From contig JAENRP010000061.1 in assembly GCA_024741835.1 (NCBI GenBank), positions 70,826 to 134,825 on the forward strand: 64,000 nt of DNA, given 5' to 3'. A program made the translations under genes and the position numbers. This stretch comes from Diplocarpon mali. Lineage: Eukaryota > Ascomycota > Leotiomycetes > Helotiales > Drepanopezizaceae. Shown in pieces: positions 1 through 11,151 of the stretch (its first letter is position 1; every line of letters starts with the position of its first letter). The notes below the pieces were generated by a model that saw only the letters and a list, made by a program, of their open reading frames with translations, was not told the DNA's origin and ran no database searches.

Positions 1-570
1 CGAACATCAATGAAGAGATCCCGTGGGGGCTCAAGACTCCCAGTCAGATCAATATCAGTCCATTGGCCCTTGTAGGCGGCCAGTAAATCGCTGTATTGTC
101 TGACGTACTCCTCCTCTTCGGGACTCAGACTGCTACTGTTCCCCTCCCCATTGCCAAGATCTGCTGCTCCGTTCTGACTCTCATTGGGAGCTCTCTGTTG
201 TGCCGCCAGATCCACGACATCTTTCCCGCTCCAAACCATCTCTTCCAGCTTGTCCGTTCGTGTCCGGTGATAAGCGAGCAGGCAACGCTTGTTCCGACGC
301 ATGCAGAGGTGGTCGACGAGGAGAGTACAAGCCGTTGCAGGATCCGCAGATGGTTCGAATGAGCCGTTGAATGGTTGCAAGATGCTCGAAACGTCTTTAT
401 CTAGGTCTCGCACCTCTCTCGTTACTGCCCGCACAGTTTCGGTCTGATAAGGGGGGAGATGTTCTAGCTTTTGCGTCCTTTTGGCATGTTGGACCTGCGC
501 CCAACATCAGAGCGTACTTGGAGGGGGACGCGGGTGAACGTACAAGTTGATTTCCTAGATCCCCATACAT
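1..570 (-). CDS. psf1: GINS complex subunit PSF1 (3' part beyond window edge)
   Basis: PSF1 is one of four subunits of GINS, which joins Cdc45 and Mcm2-7 to form the replicative CMG helicase in the nucleus. I read two exons on the minus strand. Exon 1 is 570-544, starting MYGDLGNQL. A 49-nt GT..AG intron (543-495) follows, and exon 2 runs from 494 to the left edge. About 173 residues are visible. Family hallmarks are the N-terminal helix reading LPPYQTETVRAVTREVRDLD, then CTLLVDHLCMRRNKRCLLAY, a low-complexity linker, then EEEYVRQYSDLLAAYKGQW and the start of the B domain, TGSLEPPRDLFIDVR. The remaining C-terminal beta-rich part lies outside the window. Identification rests on remembered family pattern and is strong. 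The gene is divergent from nothing obvious; the next gene on the right is also on the minus strand. Confidence 0.92.
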
Positions 571-1364
571 TTGAAGAGCTTCTCAACAGTGGACGCGTGA
601 GAAAGTGAATAGTCATTTTCAGCCTTGTCCGGAGAGCGGGATGTCGCGCCGAACATTCAGGACGCGGCGCGGCTAGCAAGCGCTTTCGCCGCGAGGAAAG
701 CTTATTACATATCACCAACCACACCTCACCTAGTTTGGTGTCACTATTGTTATCATCGAAAGCCTGTTTTGAAAGCGGACAGAAGGCTTATCACGGCATT
801 TCCCTCCTCAATGGCATCGTAATTCCCCAAGGCCCCTGAGTTTATTTTCAGCAAGCCCTGACGGCTACCTGCATGAACAATGGCATTGTCAGATCCACAA
901 ACTTTCAGCTTCATTCCAACATTCGGAGGGGCCGTGAAAGTCTCCCATGGAATCAAAGACTCCATGGACACCGACAAGGAGGCCAAGATTGCCTCAGAAC
1001 AAACATCCACGGTGATATGGAGCATGAAAAGCCACCGAAACCACAAGGCAACGGTACGACGAGAGTGATTAATGAGGGCTGAAGGGTTTATTTCGTAAGC
1101 GAAATCACTGCCAAATCATCCAAGACCATGGTTGATGATTTCATCATATAACATGCATTCAACATTTGGGGTAATACTTGAAGGACCTGTACAAACGCCA
1201 CACTGAAATAGCACAAAAATAAACCCTTCACGCCAGCCATCGCTACCTGAAAATGCTCATCAGTCTACCGCACCAGTTTACAACCGCGCTCCTATTTTAG
1301 GAAGAATCTTGGTCTCCTCGAAACACCAGTCAAGACACGCTCGCCACCAAAGACAGGACATTAC
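571..1364. other. Intergenic, no supported gene
   Basis: This stretch between the PSF1 start and the HMG-gene stop holds short overlapping open frames on both strands (for example 753-1046 minus) with no recognisable domain. It should contain the PSF1 promoter and the HMG-gene 3' UTR. I see no RNA gene or repeat. Confidence 0.5.
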
Positions 1365-2981
1365 TCAGGCGCCATCCATCCACTTGTTGAACTGGTCCTC
1401 CTCCTCCAGTGTCTCAACGTGCCAATTCTCCTGCGTTCCTCTCAAGATGTGTGCATGCGGGTCATGGATCTGTGAGCCTTCCAGGGTGAGCGTAGGGTCA
1501 ATGAACGGCATGTTTGGGTCCTGATCATGAGCTGCGAAGGGTGTCTCCCACTGATGGTCACTGTTTTGACTGGCGCTGTAGTACACGCTTGGGTGTCCAG
1601 CGCCATGGAAGCTACCAACGAGGTTTTGAGGAACCAGCGATGGATCGATTCGTGGCTCGGGAGCTGGCGACTCTCGGTACTGTTGATATTGCATGTCGTA
1701 CTCGTGGCCACCGGGAAGTCCCAAATATGAGTGTGGCCCAGGAGTGGTTGCCTTTCTGAGGACGACATCTTCGGTGCTTGGGAGGTTCTGGTTGTTGTGG
1801 ATGATCTGCCGGTAGTACTCTCCTTGACGCAAGTTCTGGTTGTACGGCATTGGCATCGGTCTTCCGGGGTTATTGGCTTGATAGGATGACGGGTGGTAGA
1901 TGTGATGAGGCTCCATTGAGTTATCTCTGGAGGAGTATCTATATGCTGATTCGGTCGTTGGGTATGCGACTGGAAGCGGAGTCATCCTAGGAGATGGACG
2001 ATGCTTCTTGGAGCTTCTCTTTGATCCACTCTGCCACTCGAAATCGTCCAAGTCGGACTCTTCGGTCAGAGGCTCTTCCGAAACCTTCCTCTTGGAAACC
2101 TTCGAAGTTCCTGGCTTGGTTGGCGAGAACTTGTATCCTGGGTGTGCGTTTTGATGATTCGCGCGCTCAACTCTAGCCCACTCGCTGTACTGCTCCTTGA
2201 TGTGCTCAGGCTCCAGTGGCCAGCTGTCACCACAAACTTGTGAGACGATCTGATGATTGTTTTGGAGACACCAATCTTTCGTGCGGCCTTGGTACGCCTT
2301 TCGGTATAGCATGAAGGAGTTCATTGGGCGCTTGACCTTGCCAGGAATTTTTCCGGTCTCTACCTCTCTTCTTCGCTCCTCTGCCGATCGGTTGACGTAT
2401 GCTTCAATGTCGACGATCGGTAGATGGCCCCAGTCTTTCGTCAATTCGCTCAGTGGTTTCTCGAGCTTTGCGATCTTCTTCTCAGCTTTAGTCTTTGCAG
2501 CTCTGGCTTTCTTTGGCTTCGGCGACTTGACAACGTGCGAACGTCCTTCAGGCATTGGTCGCAGGCTCTGGGGTGCTCTGTCAACTTTAAGGCCATTCCT
2601 TGTTCGCATATCTCTTGAACTCATGGAGGGGGTAGGGGGCGAAGTTGCTGGGGTGCTGTAGTGATCTTGGTACATTTGTCCAGCATAACTTTCCTGCGCA
2701 ATGTCAGTTGGCTTTTCCGTGGAGATCGCCGCTGTTCTTACATATTGATTATTCAAGCCATTGTCGTGGTGCTGCTGGTATGCATATCTGGGTTGCTGGC
2801 CATAGCGGTATCCGTCATCTTGCTGAGGTGCTGGAGAGCCGTATTGCGATTGTAGGCGGACCCCCTCATTATAGTGCTGCTCTTGCGGGTAGGACGTATT
2901 CGAATTGTGTTCTACGATATGGTGGAGGCCATGTTCAGTGAGCTCGCCATCAATCGGCGGGGGGGGAGGTGGGTTTGACAT
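1365..2981 (-). CDS. HMG-box transcription factor, Ste11/FMF-1-like
   Basis: Single-exon gene, 538 aa from the preferred ATG at 2981 (MSNPPPPPPIDG); the frame is open to an earlier ATG at 3017, giving 550 aa. One HMG box lies at about residues 228-300 of the longer form, beginning KVKRPMNSFMLYRKAYQGRT and ending near NHQNAHPGYKFSP. This type of box, with an inserted DWCLQNNHQIVSQVCG segment, resembles the S. pombe Ste11 / Neurospora FMF-1 / Podospora HMG5 group, which controls mating and fertility genes. That subgroup assignment is from memory and is an inference. A Lys/Arg-rich stretch (residues 165-185) precedes the box and could be a nuclear signal. Both flanks are Pro/Gln/Tyr/Ser-rich and probably disordered, as is usual for these regulators. 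No intron is needed. It could instead be another fungal HMG factor without a mating role. Confidence 0.85.
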   Translation of the reverse strand: MSNPPPPPPIDGELTEHGLHHIVEHNSNTSYPQEQHYNEGVRLQSQYGSPAPQQDDGYRYGQQPRYAYQQHHDNGLNNQYVRTAAISTEKPTDIAQESYAGQMYQDHYSTPATSPPTPSMSSRDMRTRNGLKVDRAPQSLRPMPEGRSHVVKSPKPKKARAAKTKAEKKIAKLEKPLSELTKDWGHLPIVDIEAYVNRSAEERRREVETGKIPGKVKRPMNSFMLYRKAYQGRTKDWCLQNNHQIVSQVCGDSWPLEPEHIKEQYSEWARVERANHQNAHPGYKFSPTKPGTSKVSKRKVSEEPLTEESDLDDFEWQSGSKRSSKKHRPSPRMTPLPVAYPTTESAYRYSSRDNSMEPHHIYHPSSYQANNPGRPMPMPYNQNLRQGEYYRQIIHNNQNLPSTEDVVLRKATTPGPHSYLGLPGGHEYDMQYQQYRESPAPEPRIDPSLVPQNLVGSFHGAGHPSVYYSASQNSDHQWETPFAAHDQDPNMPFIDPTLTLEGSQIHDPHAHILRGTQENWHVETLEEEDQFNKWMDGA

Positions 2982-5776
2982 TTTGTTGATCACGAAAGAC
3001 TTCAGAGCAGTGCTCACGGATTTGAAGTTCCGATCTCTCCTTCGTAGTCAATGACTCTGGGGCTGCTGTTGGTATAAGGGCTCTCAGAAACTGAAGGGTA
3101 GAGAATGCTTTGAGATTTTCAGATTGCAAGGAGGCGCATGCGCGGTAGCAAGAAGAGGGGGCTGTCGATTATTTGCAAAGTTGACGGGTTGTATTGGTTG
3201 AACTTGCATACGCTTCGTTTTCAACAGAGGTTGCTCCGTGCTTGAGGTGAGCGGCGTCAAGCGAAACCTGCCTTGTTGATAGTAGCGTCTGCTGAAGCTT
3301 TGGCAGTGCAGTTTGGTTTTCAAAGTGAGACTGGAACGATCACCTGAAGAATAACTCAACCTGCTGGAAGGATATTCTAGCAGTGTTCTTCCGCTGGAGG
3401 GTAGTTCATCTGAAGTATACTCTTTAGATTTTGGTCTGAGAGATGAATCAGGCGGGAATAGTTTGTCTTTTCTCTCAGATCGTACAGTGTCAGGAAGTTT
3501 GGTACGAACCTATAGCGGGCACCCGTCCTGCCGCAGTGGGCCTCTTGCCTGGCAGACAGGTGTTCTGGAAGCGCAGCAGCGGGCAAGTGGGATGTGAGGC
3601 TCCAGCGTCCAGTACCCCTGGCCGCAATGCAATGCCGATGCTCTGAGGCTTCTCTAGTCTTAGGATCTTCCTTTGTCAGATGATGTGTCAACAAAAGTTT
3701 GGCTGAAGCAATGGCCAAAAAAATACACTGTCTATGCAAGATGTGAGATGGTCTTTGTTTTGAGATCAAAGCTCTAAGAGCAGATTTCTGGCAGGGCTTT
3801 ATGTATTCGGGATTTGGACTCTCCTGAAAGAAAATGGACGAATTAGGGGATTTTGGCGAGAGGAAAATTGGCTGCGTTCAGCCAACTACTGCTTTCGTAC
3901 ACAAGCACCCTAAGGACTACTATTGCGAACATACGTGGAATCATACATGTAAAGATAGAATACTTCTAGAGCGGGAGTTCCTATTCTTACGATTTCCGTT
4001 TTCACTGTTGCGAGTCGCTCATATAATAGTAACTCTGGCGCTCCAGTCATCACACCCATAGTGCGGAGCGGCTCAGTACCATAGATTGCATGCAATGTCT
4101 CTGACGGAGCAAGACATTTCCAGGATTAACGGGTTCCCGTCTGTCGAGGCTTGATATGATGACAAACAGCGGCTCCCTTTCCAATCAAGCTGTATGCCAG
4201 GATTCTCTACGGTTTTCTCCACCAGTTCGCGCACCTGCACCGGTTCACAGCACGTTCCAGCCCAGCAAGAGGCAGCCCTGCAGTCTTCTCGCTTGCGGCG
4301 AGGAATGCTTGCAGTGATCAGCCCAGCTGTGATGTGTTCCTGGCCTGAGGAATGTGCGCCTGGGTTACGGCCCCAGCCAAAATCCGGTATTACCCGCTCC
4401 ACACTCGCCGCCGCAGACGAAAAACGCGCTGTCGGCCAGGTACCCACAGGACCAAGCAGCTGCATTCGCTACCCGGTGCTCGTAGGCGTCTCAACATAGA
4501 TCCTCATCTCCGCACCCTAGAGGCAGAAACAAACGTCTGAGGAGCAGAAAGAAGCGCGAAATAGCAGCAGTTGACTTGGCTAAGAGGCCAGATGCCAGAG
4601 GTAAGGTGCCAGAGGAAAGACATCGTTCCTCTGGCTAGCAGGTGAGGAGAGCCACACCAACGCGAACCCACGGCTACCTGCATTGGCGGCACAGCACCTC
4701 TGGCCAGAGGCGAGACTGTTTGGACGTCCGGGAGGCTTTTGGATACCGCTTATGAGGGCCATGAACACCGGTGGTCCTGGTGGGAGAGTTGGGGTGAAGG
4801 GGCCAGGAGTAATTCTCGCCTTCTTGTCGCCCTGCACGGCGGCTGTTGAAGCTTGGGCACAGCTTCTCCGTATCTGCCTTGGGTCCTCCCGCCGGAGGCC
4901 AATTCAATATCTCGACCCAGCTGGTCAACCCCCCGATGAACTCCCGTTTGCTCCCTTTCCTCTCCTGCCTGGATGCTCCGCGGCCACCTTGCAAACCAGC
5001 CTCGACTCCAGTACCCTCAGGCCTCCTCCCTCTCAGATCCTCCCCAGACCCTTCGGTGCGCCATCCCAAATCTTTGCTTCCAGTCCGTGCTGCCTCCCCT
5101 GTCGACGTGTGCGCGAGACTGCGAGCGATAGAAGGCTGCTCTCTCTCATCTCCACTCGCCTGCCGCGCAGCGCTCTGTTTCTTATCTGGTCATGGCCGCA
5201 ACCGGAAGATTGGGTGATGGGGTGCGTTCCTGAGGAACGACACAGAGGCGGCTGTTTGGTCAGGTGATAAGAATGGAGTGCCGTTGCAGTGCAGGAACAC
5301 GAGGGAGTCGCAGTACATTTCCTGGTGGAACTGGCCATAATTGGATTGTTATGTAGCTTCATCAAAATTTGCGCACTCCTTTCATCTTCAGCAATATCCA
5401 CACCCAGGGCATGCGTGCTCTTCACGTGTCACAAAGAGATTGCTACAATGACATACATTACTTTCGTAAACTTGCTGTTCTCATTACGCTAATGCAAAAT
5501 AGGCCAGGTTTATCTCACCCAGCTATCATCCTTCTAATGGTATCCATCCATGTCATGCATAACTATCCGAAAAGCAGGAGGACTCCCAATAACCTCGTCA
5601 GTCAATCTCTACTGCTAGTCCTCATAATCATGACAGTTCAAAGTACAAGAATAAGCAGCAATTCCTCCACTGAGCCGAGACACCAGTGGGAGTTTTAGCT
5701 CCTCTTTTTTTTTGTCGGCTATTGCCTGCAATGGTGGCACATACACCTTTGTTTCTCCGTTTCCCCCAACGTAGTT
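2982..5776. other. Long intergenic region upstream of HMG gene
   Basis: About 2.8 kb lies between the HMG-gene start and the stop of the PHD gene; both genes are on the minus strand. Many short open frames occur on both strands (such as 3377-3769 minus, 4073-4465 minus, 4683-5267 plus), but they overlap each other, have no domain and look like chance frames. Around 4,890-5,170 the plus strand is pyrimidine-rich (runs of CTCC/CCTC). The most economical reading is a large promoter plus long 5' leader for the HMG regulator, together with the PHD-gene 3' UTR. Confidence 0.45.
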
Positions 5777-8507
5777 TCATTGAACCACAGTTTGACCATT
5801 TCTTCTGAGGCCCTCGGTCTGCTTGACTGGAGGGGTTAGATTCTGGAGAGGAGAACTGGGAGTCAACGAAGCGACAGGGGGGATTATCGAGGGAGTGGCC
5901 GAGGCGAAGCTTCCATTTGAAGTTTGTCTGGGCGGAGAGTGTTTAGTTGGCGAAATCCCAGTCGTTGCCGAAGGTAACGCAGAAGCATGACCAGAGTCTG
6001 CTGAGTTTTGTGTTTGTGCCTCCCATGGAGATGGCTGAAGTGCCGGTGGTTTGGGGGCTATCACAGTGGTAGATTTAGGCAATGGGCTATTGGAACCATG
6101 GGCCGTCGTGGGCGAGCTGGGCTTATTGTTAGGAGTCAAAATCGGGGCTCCAGAGAGAGGCGAAGGTATGTTGAATGAACTTCGACGTTGATCACCATCG
6201 CTTGATCTTGGACAGGGCCCGGTCATCATGTGGGATGAGGGTACTGTATCATAGACGTAGTTGCTTGCCGTCGATGGAGTTTGAGAAACAGAAGTTCCAA
6301 CTGGGGTGCTAACTGACGGCAGATGCCTGGCGGCTCCTTGAGCTGGGGGCCTATTGTTAAACTTGAAAGCCGGCGGTTGTCCTGGAGGTGGGAGGCTTGA
6401 GCTATGTGGGTGTGGCGACGACAGAATATCTGGGCTTGTAGGTCTCTGTGTAGTTTGCGGGGGTGGAGCTTGGGTCCCACTGTTCGCATTAGACCCGTAG
6501 GGACCAGAGTAAGTAGGAGTAGAAGTGGCAGGCGAGTGTTGCGGTGATACCTGAAAGACATTGTCTTGGGGAGGCCGCAGTCCTGGTTCAGGAGAGCTCG
6601 GCGTTGCATGTCCATTTGGTCCACTATGCTGAATTGACTGTCCATGAGCAAGAGAAGGTGTATGGGTGATCTTCTGCGGAGAAGCCGGATCTGAGGCCCC
6701 ATTAGCATCCAGGGCAACATTTGAGGAGTCATTGGGCTTTAGAGGTGCTAGAGATGACGATGAACCGGGACGTTTAAGGGTTATCTTGATCGGCGGATAA
6801 GTCTTCGCTCTCTCGGCGTCTTTCGCACGACGATCGCAAGTCTTGCAGATAAAGGCAAAATCCTCCCGGTCGGCATCTGTTTGGCTGACTCCAACACACT
6901 TGCTGTGTTGCCAAATGTTGCACTTATCACAAGCAATGCTATGTGTTCCGTCATCGATCTGTCCGTAGGCTCCGCATATGCAATCGAAGATCCAGTCGTC
7001 ATCCTCTTCAAGTTCTTCCAGCGCCGCCTTTTTTCGCTCAATCTCTGCCTTGATCTGACGCCCAGAAAGTCGTGTCTCACCAGCCTCAACCTTTTTGCTG
7101 TTGTCGGACAGGTTGGCGAGTTCTTCTTCGTGCAAAATACGACGGGCGTCCCGTTCCTTGAGTCGCTGCTCTCGCGTCTGCATCCTTGATTCTCTCTCCT
7201 TCTCCAATTTCTGCCACTTTTCTTGTTCCTTCTTGGCCATGGCAAGCTCTGCCGCCTTCTTACGTTCGGTTTCGCGTTGCTCTTCCTCATGATGCCTCTG
7301 CTCCATTCTACCAGCAATTCTGCTGGACCGTTTGGCGGTAGCAAGTTTCTCGAGATTAAGAAGTTCGCGCTCCTTTTGGGCTTGTTTACGCTTCCGCGAT
7401 TCTTCTTGCCTCTCCAGTAATGGCAAGATATCATCAGTGATCTTCTTTCGTAGCACTTTCTCGTTTGGATCCTTGCTCTTCTCAATAGATCCAAGGAAAG
7501 TATTGAACTCCTCCAAAGTGACGGCAATACATTCCCAAATCATTCCACCAAGCCCATCGTCTTCGTTGGCAGCGCTTCCAGGTTCCGCGGGTTCGAGTTC
7601 CGCCGCATCAGCTTGCTCTGTTTCACTCTCGACTGCTTCGGAGACCCTTCTTCTTTTGCTGGCTCGCCGGCCAGCCTTACTCTTCTTCGAGTTTTTCTTT
7701 GGCTTCGCGGCAGGACGGGGTGGTGGGGGAGGGTCCGTTCGTCGGTATAGGCGGTTATCGTCGAGTACAATGTATGTGCGATCCTCAGAGTCCCATCCAA
7801 ATGGCTCGATCCTCTGTTCACAAAATTAGCTTCAAGCCATGAGTACCTCTCGCACGCCACTTACCCATAGGGTCTGTTCTGTGTCCTTTTGCTCTTCCAT
7901 CCGTTCGCGGATGCGATCGGGGTTTCCCATGGTCCATACTGTGAGCTGTTGTAGTACTCGGATCTGATTTTCGTGAGTGTGATTGGCCTTAATACACCGC
8001 TTCCATGGCATACCTTCAAGAATACATCAAAGTCCTTGAAACTATTAGGAACCTCCTCGACACCGAAAGGATTTCGATGCGGTGCCTTAGCAACGTATTG
8101 TCTACGTGTGTACTCGTCAAATATCTCAGGTCTTTGCGGGGTTAGCTCTGAGAACGAGTGAGGGTAGATGATACGTACGTTAAACCTCTATGTGACGAAA
8201 CAAATTTGAGTAGCGCGAGGCCAATATCGGAAAGAACAGTAGACTCTTGCTTTAGGCATTCCATCTCAAGATCCTACCATTTTTTGTTAGTGGGCGAGAG
8301 CCATAGGAGCTAGGGTAGGGGGTAGGGGGCAGGTCTAACCTCGATATCTAAATTCTCATCAATCTTCACCGCTCCACCGAACGTGAATATCCATTGTGCT
8401 AGGTTCGCAAACTCCCACGAGTTGCGGATGCGCTCGAGTAAGGTTAGTTCTCTGGGAGATTCAGCAGCCTCCATCTCCTCTCGTCCTCGCTTCCTGGACG
8501 AGACCAT
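5777..8507 (-). CDS. DDT/WHIM/PHD-finger chromatin protein (Rsf1/CECR2-like)
   Basis: Five exons: 8507-8340, 8273-8179, 8131-8014, 7963-7865 and 7813-5777. The introns are 66, 47, 50 and 51 nt, and the product is 838 aa. The N-terminus (about residues 28-95) reads as a DDT-like helical domain (SWEFANLAQWIFTFGGAVKI). WHIM1-like LKIRVLQQLTVWTMGNPDRI follows, then WHIM2-like WRIEPFGWDSEDRTYIVLDD and NRLYR. Next come a basic region, a long charged coiled coil (about 290-430) and one PHD finger (about 438-486) with CIC, CDKC, WQHSKC and CKTC as zinc ligands. The last 330 residues are Ser/Pro-rich and probably disordered. DDT-WHIM-PHD architecture is known from ISWI-partner subunits such as Rsf1, which position nucleosomes; PHD fingers of this kind usually read histone H3 tails. 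Binding specificity is not evident here. The third intron (8132-8178) has a CTAAC branch site 12 nt before its acceptor. Confidence 0.85.
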
Positions 8508-9185
8508 TTCGATTGAGGTCGCCTTACGGATCAGTTACAACCAGGCGCAATTTTAGTGTACAAACGGTAGCAAGCCCCGTGAGGGTCTGAAAATGAATTG
8601 ACGGGCCAGATCGTGTTCTAAAGATCGAAATTGTTGTCAGACATCAGCACAATCATCGGAGACACTCTTCGTAGTGAGCGGACTCTCAAAAGGCGCGGTA
8701 GGATGGAGCGCGCACCCGCGACTAATGGACTAGGACTTGGCTAATTACGTAAGCTACATCTCAGTTCCTACCTATTGGTACCCCACACAAATAAGACATA
8801 GATCTTATGCTGATTTTGCGCGACTATTCATCCAAGTCGTGGATCCTACTGGTAAACGACTCATGACCTGTAGTCTGTCCGACGGGAATGGTGTCTAATT
8901 ATCTTCGTTGAGTATATTCGTATATTTTTCTTACTTTCTATTCAGATAGGTTCAGGGAATTCTTTGATCCCTCAGGCCGTGCAGCTTTTCAACCTAGTAG
9001 AGAGTTCATGAGCATCATATTTGCTGGCATCGCAAATTCCCGCACAAAGGAAGAGACGCCAGGAATATCTTCAAAACTCGACATATTTACCTAAGCGAAC
9101 GACGAGTTACCATCGCTCAACCCGGTTATAGATTTTTTTCAGAGGTCATATCCAATGGACCCAGCTGTTAGTATGACAACATCAG
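8508..9185. other. Intergenic, nothing recognised
   Basis: A 678-bp gap between the CIA30-gene stop and the PHD-gene start. It is AT-richer than the flanking genes, with no open frame of note and no repeat. It must carry the PHD-gene promoter. Confidence 0.5.
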
Positions 9186-9891
9186 TCACGTCGTCGCAAG
9201 AACTGATCTGATTCTCAGTTCAAAATCTCCTTCCTGTTGGTCCCGGCCAAAGAAACTAATTCCTAGTCAGCATACAGAGTCACAGGTCCCAAGTCAGGAG
9301 CGGCACGCTCAACACTGACCTGCGGATCATGAAGTTCACTCGCTTGATACTCGTCAAGTTTAAAGGCGCCGTGTCATTCTGGACGCTCCCCCGATATGTC
9401 GGCACTAGATCTTCGAACCTAAAAACAAACTGCTTGTACTTGCCCGCTGGAGCAGACGTCCCCGTAGCCGGAATCTGAAAATCGTAGTCCCAGCTCACGC
9501 TCGCCTGCTCTACGCCATTGACCCGGGGAGGCACAGTATCCCTGAAGTTGAGGGTATACGTCTTGCCGTCCGTATAGGGGATTTCAATGATCAAGCCTGA
9601 GTAACACGATAGGTCCACCCCCGGCCATTCATCTACCGTGCGTTGTGAGGCGAAGCCGCTACCGTTAAGTGCGGCACTGTTCAATGTACCTGAGAATTTG
9701 ATGATGGGCGCACTGAAGGGATTATCTGAGGTTCCTGGAGCGAGGACCTCCAGGGCAGATGTGCTTAAGCCTCCAGGACGTACGCTGTCATCTGAGGCGG
9801 TCCAAGTGCTCGCATTCCAAGGCTGGAAAAGTGGCAGGGTTGCGGCTGTGGCTACTCGGCCAAGTAGGAGCAGGATGAGCGACCGGGGCAT
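9186..9891 (-). CDS. CIA30-domain protein with N-terminal leader
   Basis: Two exons, 9891-9320 and 9255-9186, joined across a 64-nt GT..AG intron; 213 aa. An in-frame ATG exists at 10017, but the one at 9891 starts a typical hydrophobic leader (MPRSLILLLLGRVATAA) directly before the domain, so I prefer it. The CIA30 domain (complex I intermediate-associated protein 30) spans nearly the whole mature protein: LFQPWNASTWTASDDSVRPG, then KFSGTLN, YSGLIIEIPYTDGKTYTLNF, and at the end INFMIR-type KRVNFMIR joined to SFFGRDQQEGDFELRI. The founding family member assembles mitochondrial complex I. Fungal paralogs like this one, with a secretory-looking leader, may act elsewhere, and a role is not established from sequence. 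There are two or more N-glycosylation sequons (NAS, NGS). Confidence 0.82.
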
Positions 9892-11151
9892 ACTTCGTGG
9901 GAAGGTAGGTAGATCAGGTATCGAGCTGTTGTGAATGACAGCTACTCTGTATAAAGGATAGGTAGTAATTTGATAGGCTGGATGAAGCTGTTCGTAGTAG
10001 AGAATCGCACGGTGCATACAATACTGGAAAGGTTTTCGGCAAATCCGGGGTCTGGCTTAGGTAGTATCCATCATCATAAAATTACACGCCCAGGGGTTAA
10101 CACGGAATCGGAAAGGTATTCTTTGAGTAACTAAGCCCTTTGGCCTTTGGGAGGGAGTTTATTGACCGGAACAAGTCAAACACCTGCTGGAATGGCGGCT
10201 CGGAGACATGTTGCGTACTGGCCAGTGGGTTTTCTTCCATAAGATTAGCGTTGTGCCATCAGCAGAGCACGCGGAGATGAAGACACTCAATAATATAGCT
10301 GGGCGCTTTGAAATAGCACGTACCCTACCTTCCCCACCCTTTTTGCTTCGAGTGCGGGTAACAACAGACTAGGTACTGTACGAGTGGAACTCCCTCGAGC
10401 GTACTATGTGAGATGCCAATCACTCAGCAAAGCAAGCTGACCGATTCTTCCGAATTTCAAGAACGGGCCTGTATCACTGTAAGCTTCAAGGTACGACTCA
10501 GAGGCTTCGAGTATTATTCCAGAGCGATTTGGCCACGCAGAATATGATTTATAGGTAATCTATATTTGGGGTGAAAAAGGGCGTGCAGAAGGATTGACAA
10601 AGTGGCACTGTACAAGATGAAATCTTAGTCACCGCCTTTTTCTGCCACTAACGGTTTTACATGTAGGCAGGCAGAATCACAGTGATGAGAAAGGCGGTGT
10701 CAAAGAGTTCCCCTGGCACTGCTCTGTAGGTACGAGTACGCTGTCTGTACCTGCACTAAAAGTCCCGTCCTGCCATCAGCCACACACGCTAACATCGACC
10801 TGGTCCCCAAGGCCCGCTGCGCGTGTCTGGGCCGCTCGTGTTGGAGAGAGTGCAGGTGTAACACAGGATCGGAGGCATCTCAACTTCAACCTCGTCAACA
10901 ACTCCAACAGAAACACCGACACTCTTCCGGGCGTTCTTTTCCTGTAATCGCAAGGATCTGCTGCTCCTTTCTGTATTGCAGCTGGCAAATGCGCCGCCCA
11001 ACCATGGCCATCTGACCAAGACAACGAGTCGGCAGGACTACTTCCTTTGCCGCGCCTTACGCTACGCTCCCCGGCTCTCGAGACGATATTCTGGAGTCAA
11101 ATACACCACAACGATCATACAGAGACCTTCGGGTCCGTGGCTTAAGTCACA
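9892..11151. other. Shared upstream region of CIA30 gene and CCH1
   Basis: The two genes are divergent, so this 1.26-kb interval should hold both promoters and the CCH1 leader. Short frames at 10776-11024 (minus) and 10976-11224 (plus) overlap the probable leader and carry no domain. No repeat or RNA gene is seen. Confidence 0.5.

Noticed and set aside
2257..2661. 134-codon plus frame inside the HMG gene
   Set aside because: A shadow of the opposite-strand coding sequence; the HMG box is on the minus strand.
7540..7860. 106-codon minus frame beside the PHD gene
   Set aside because: It is a different frame of the same exon; the true frame carries the conserved WHIM2-like segment and the in-frame join.
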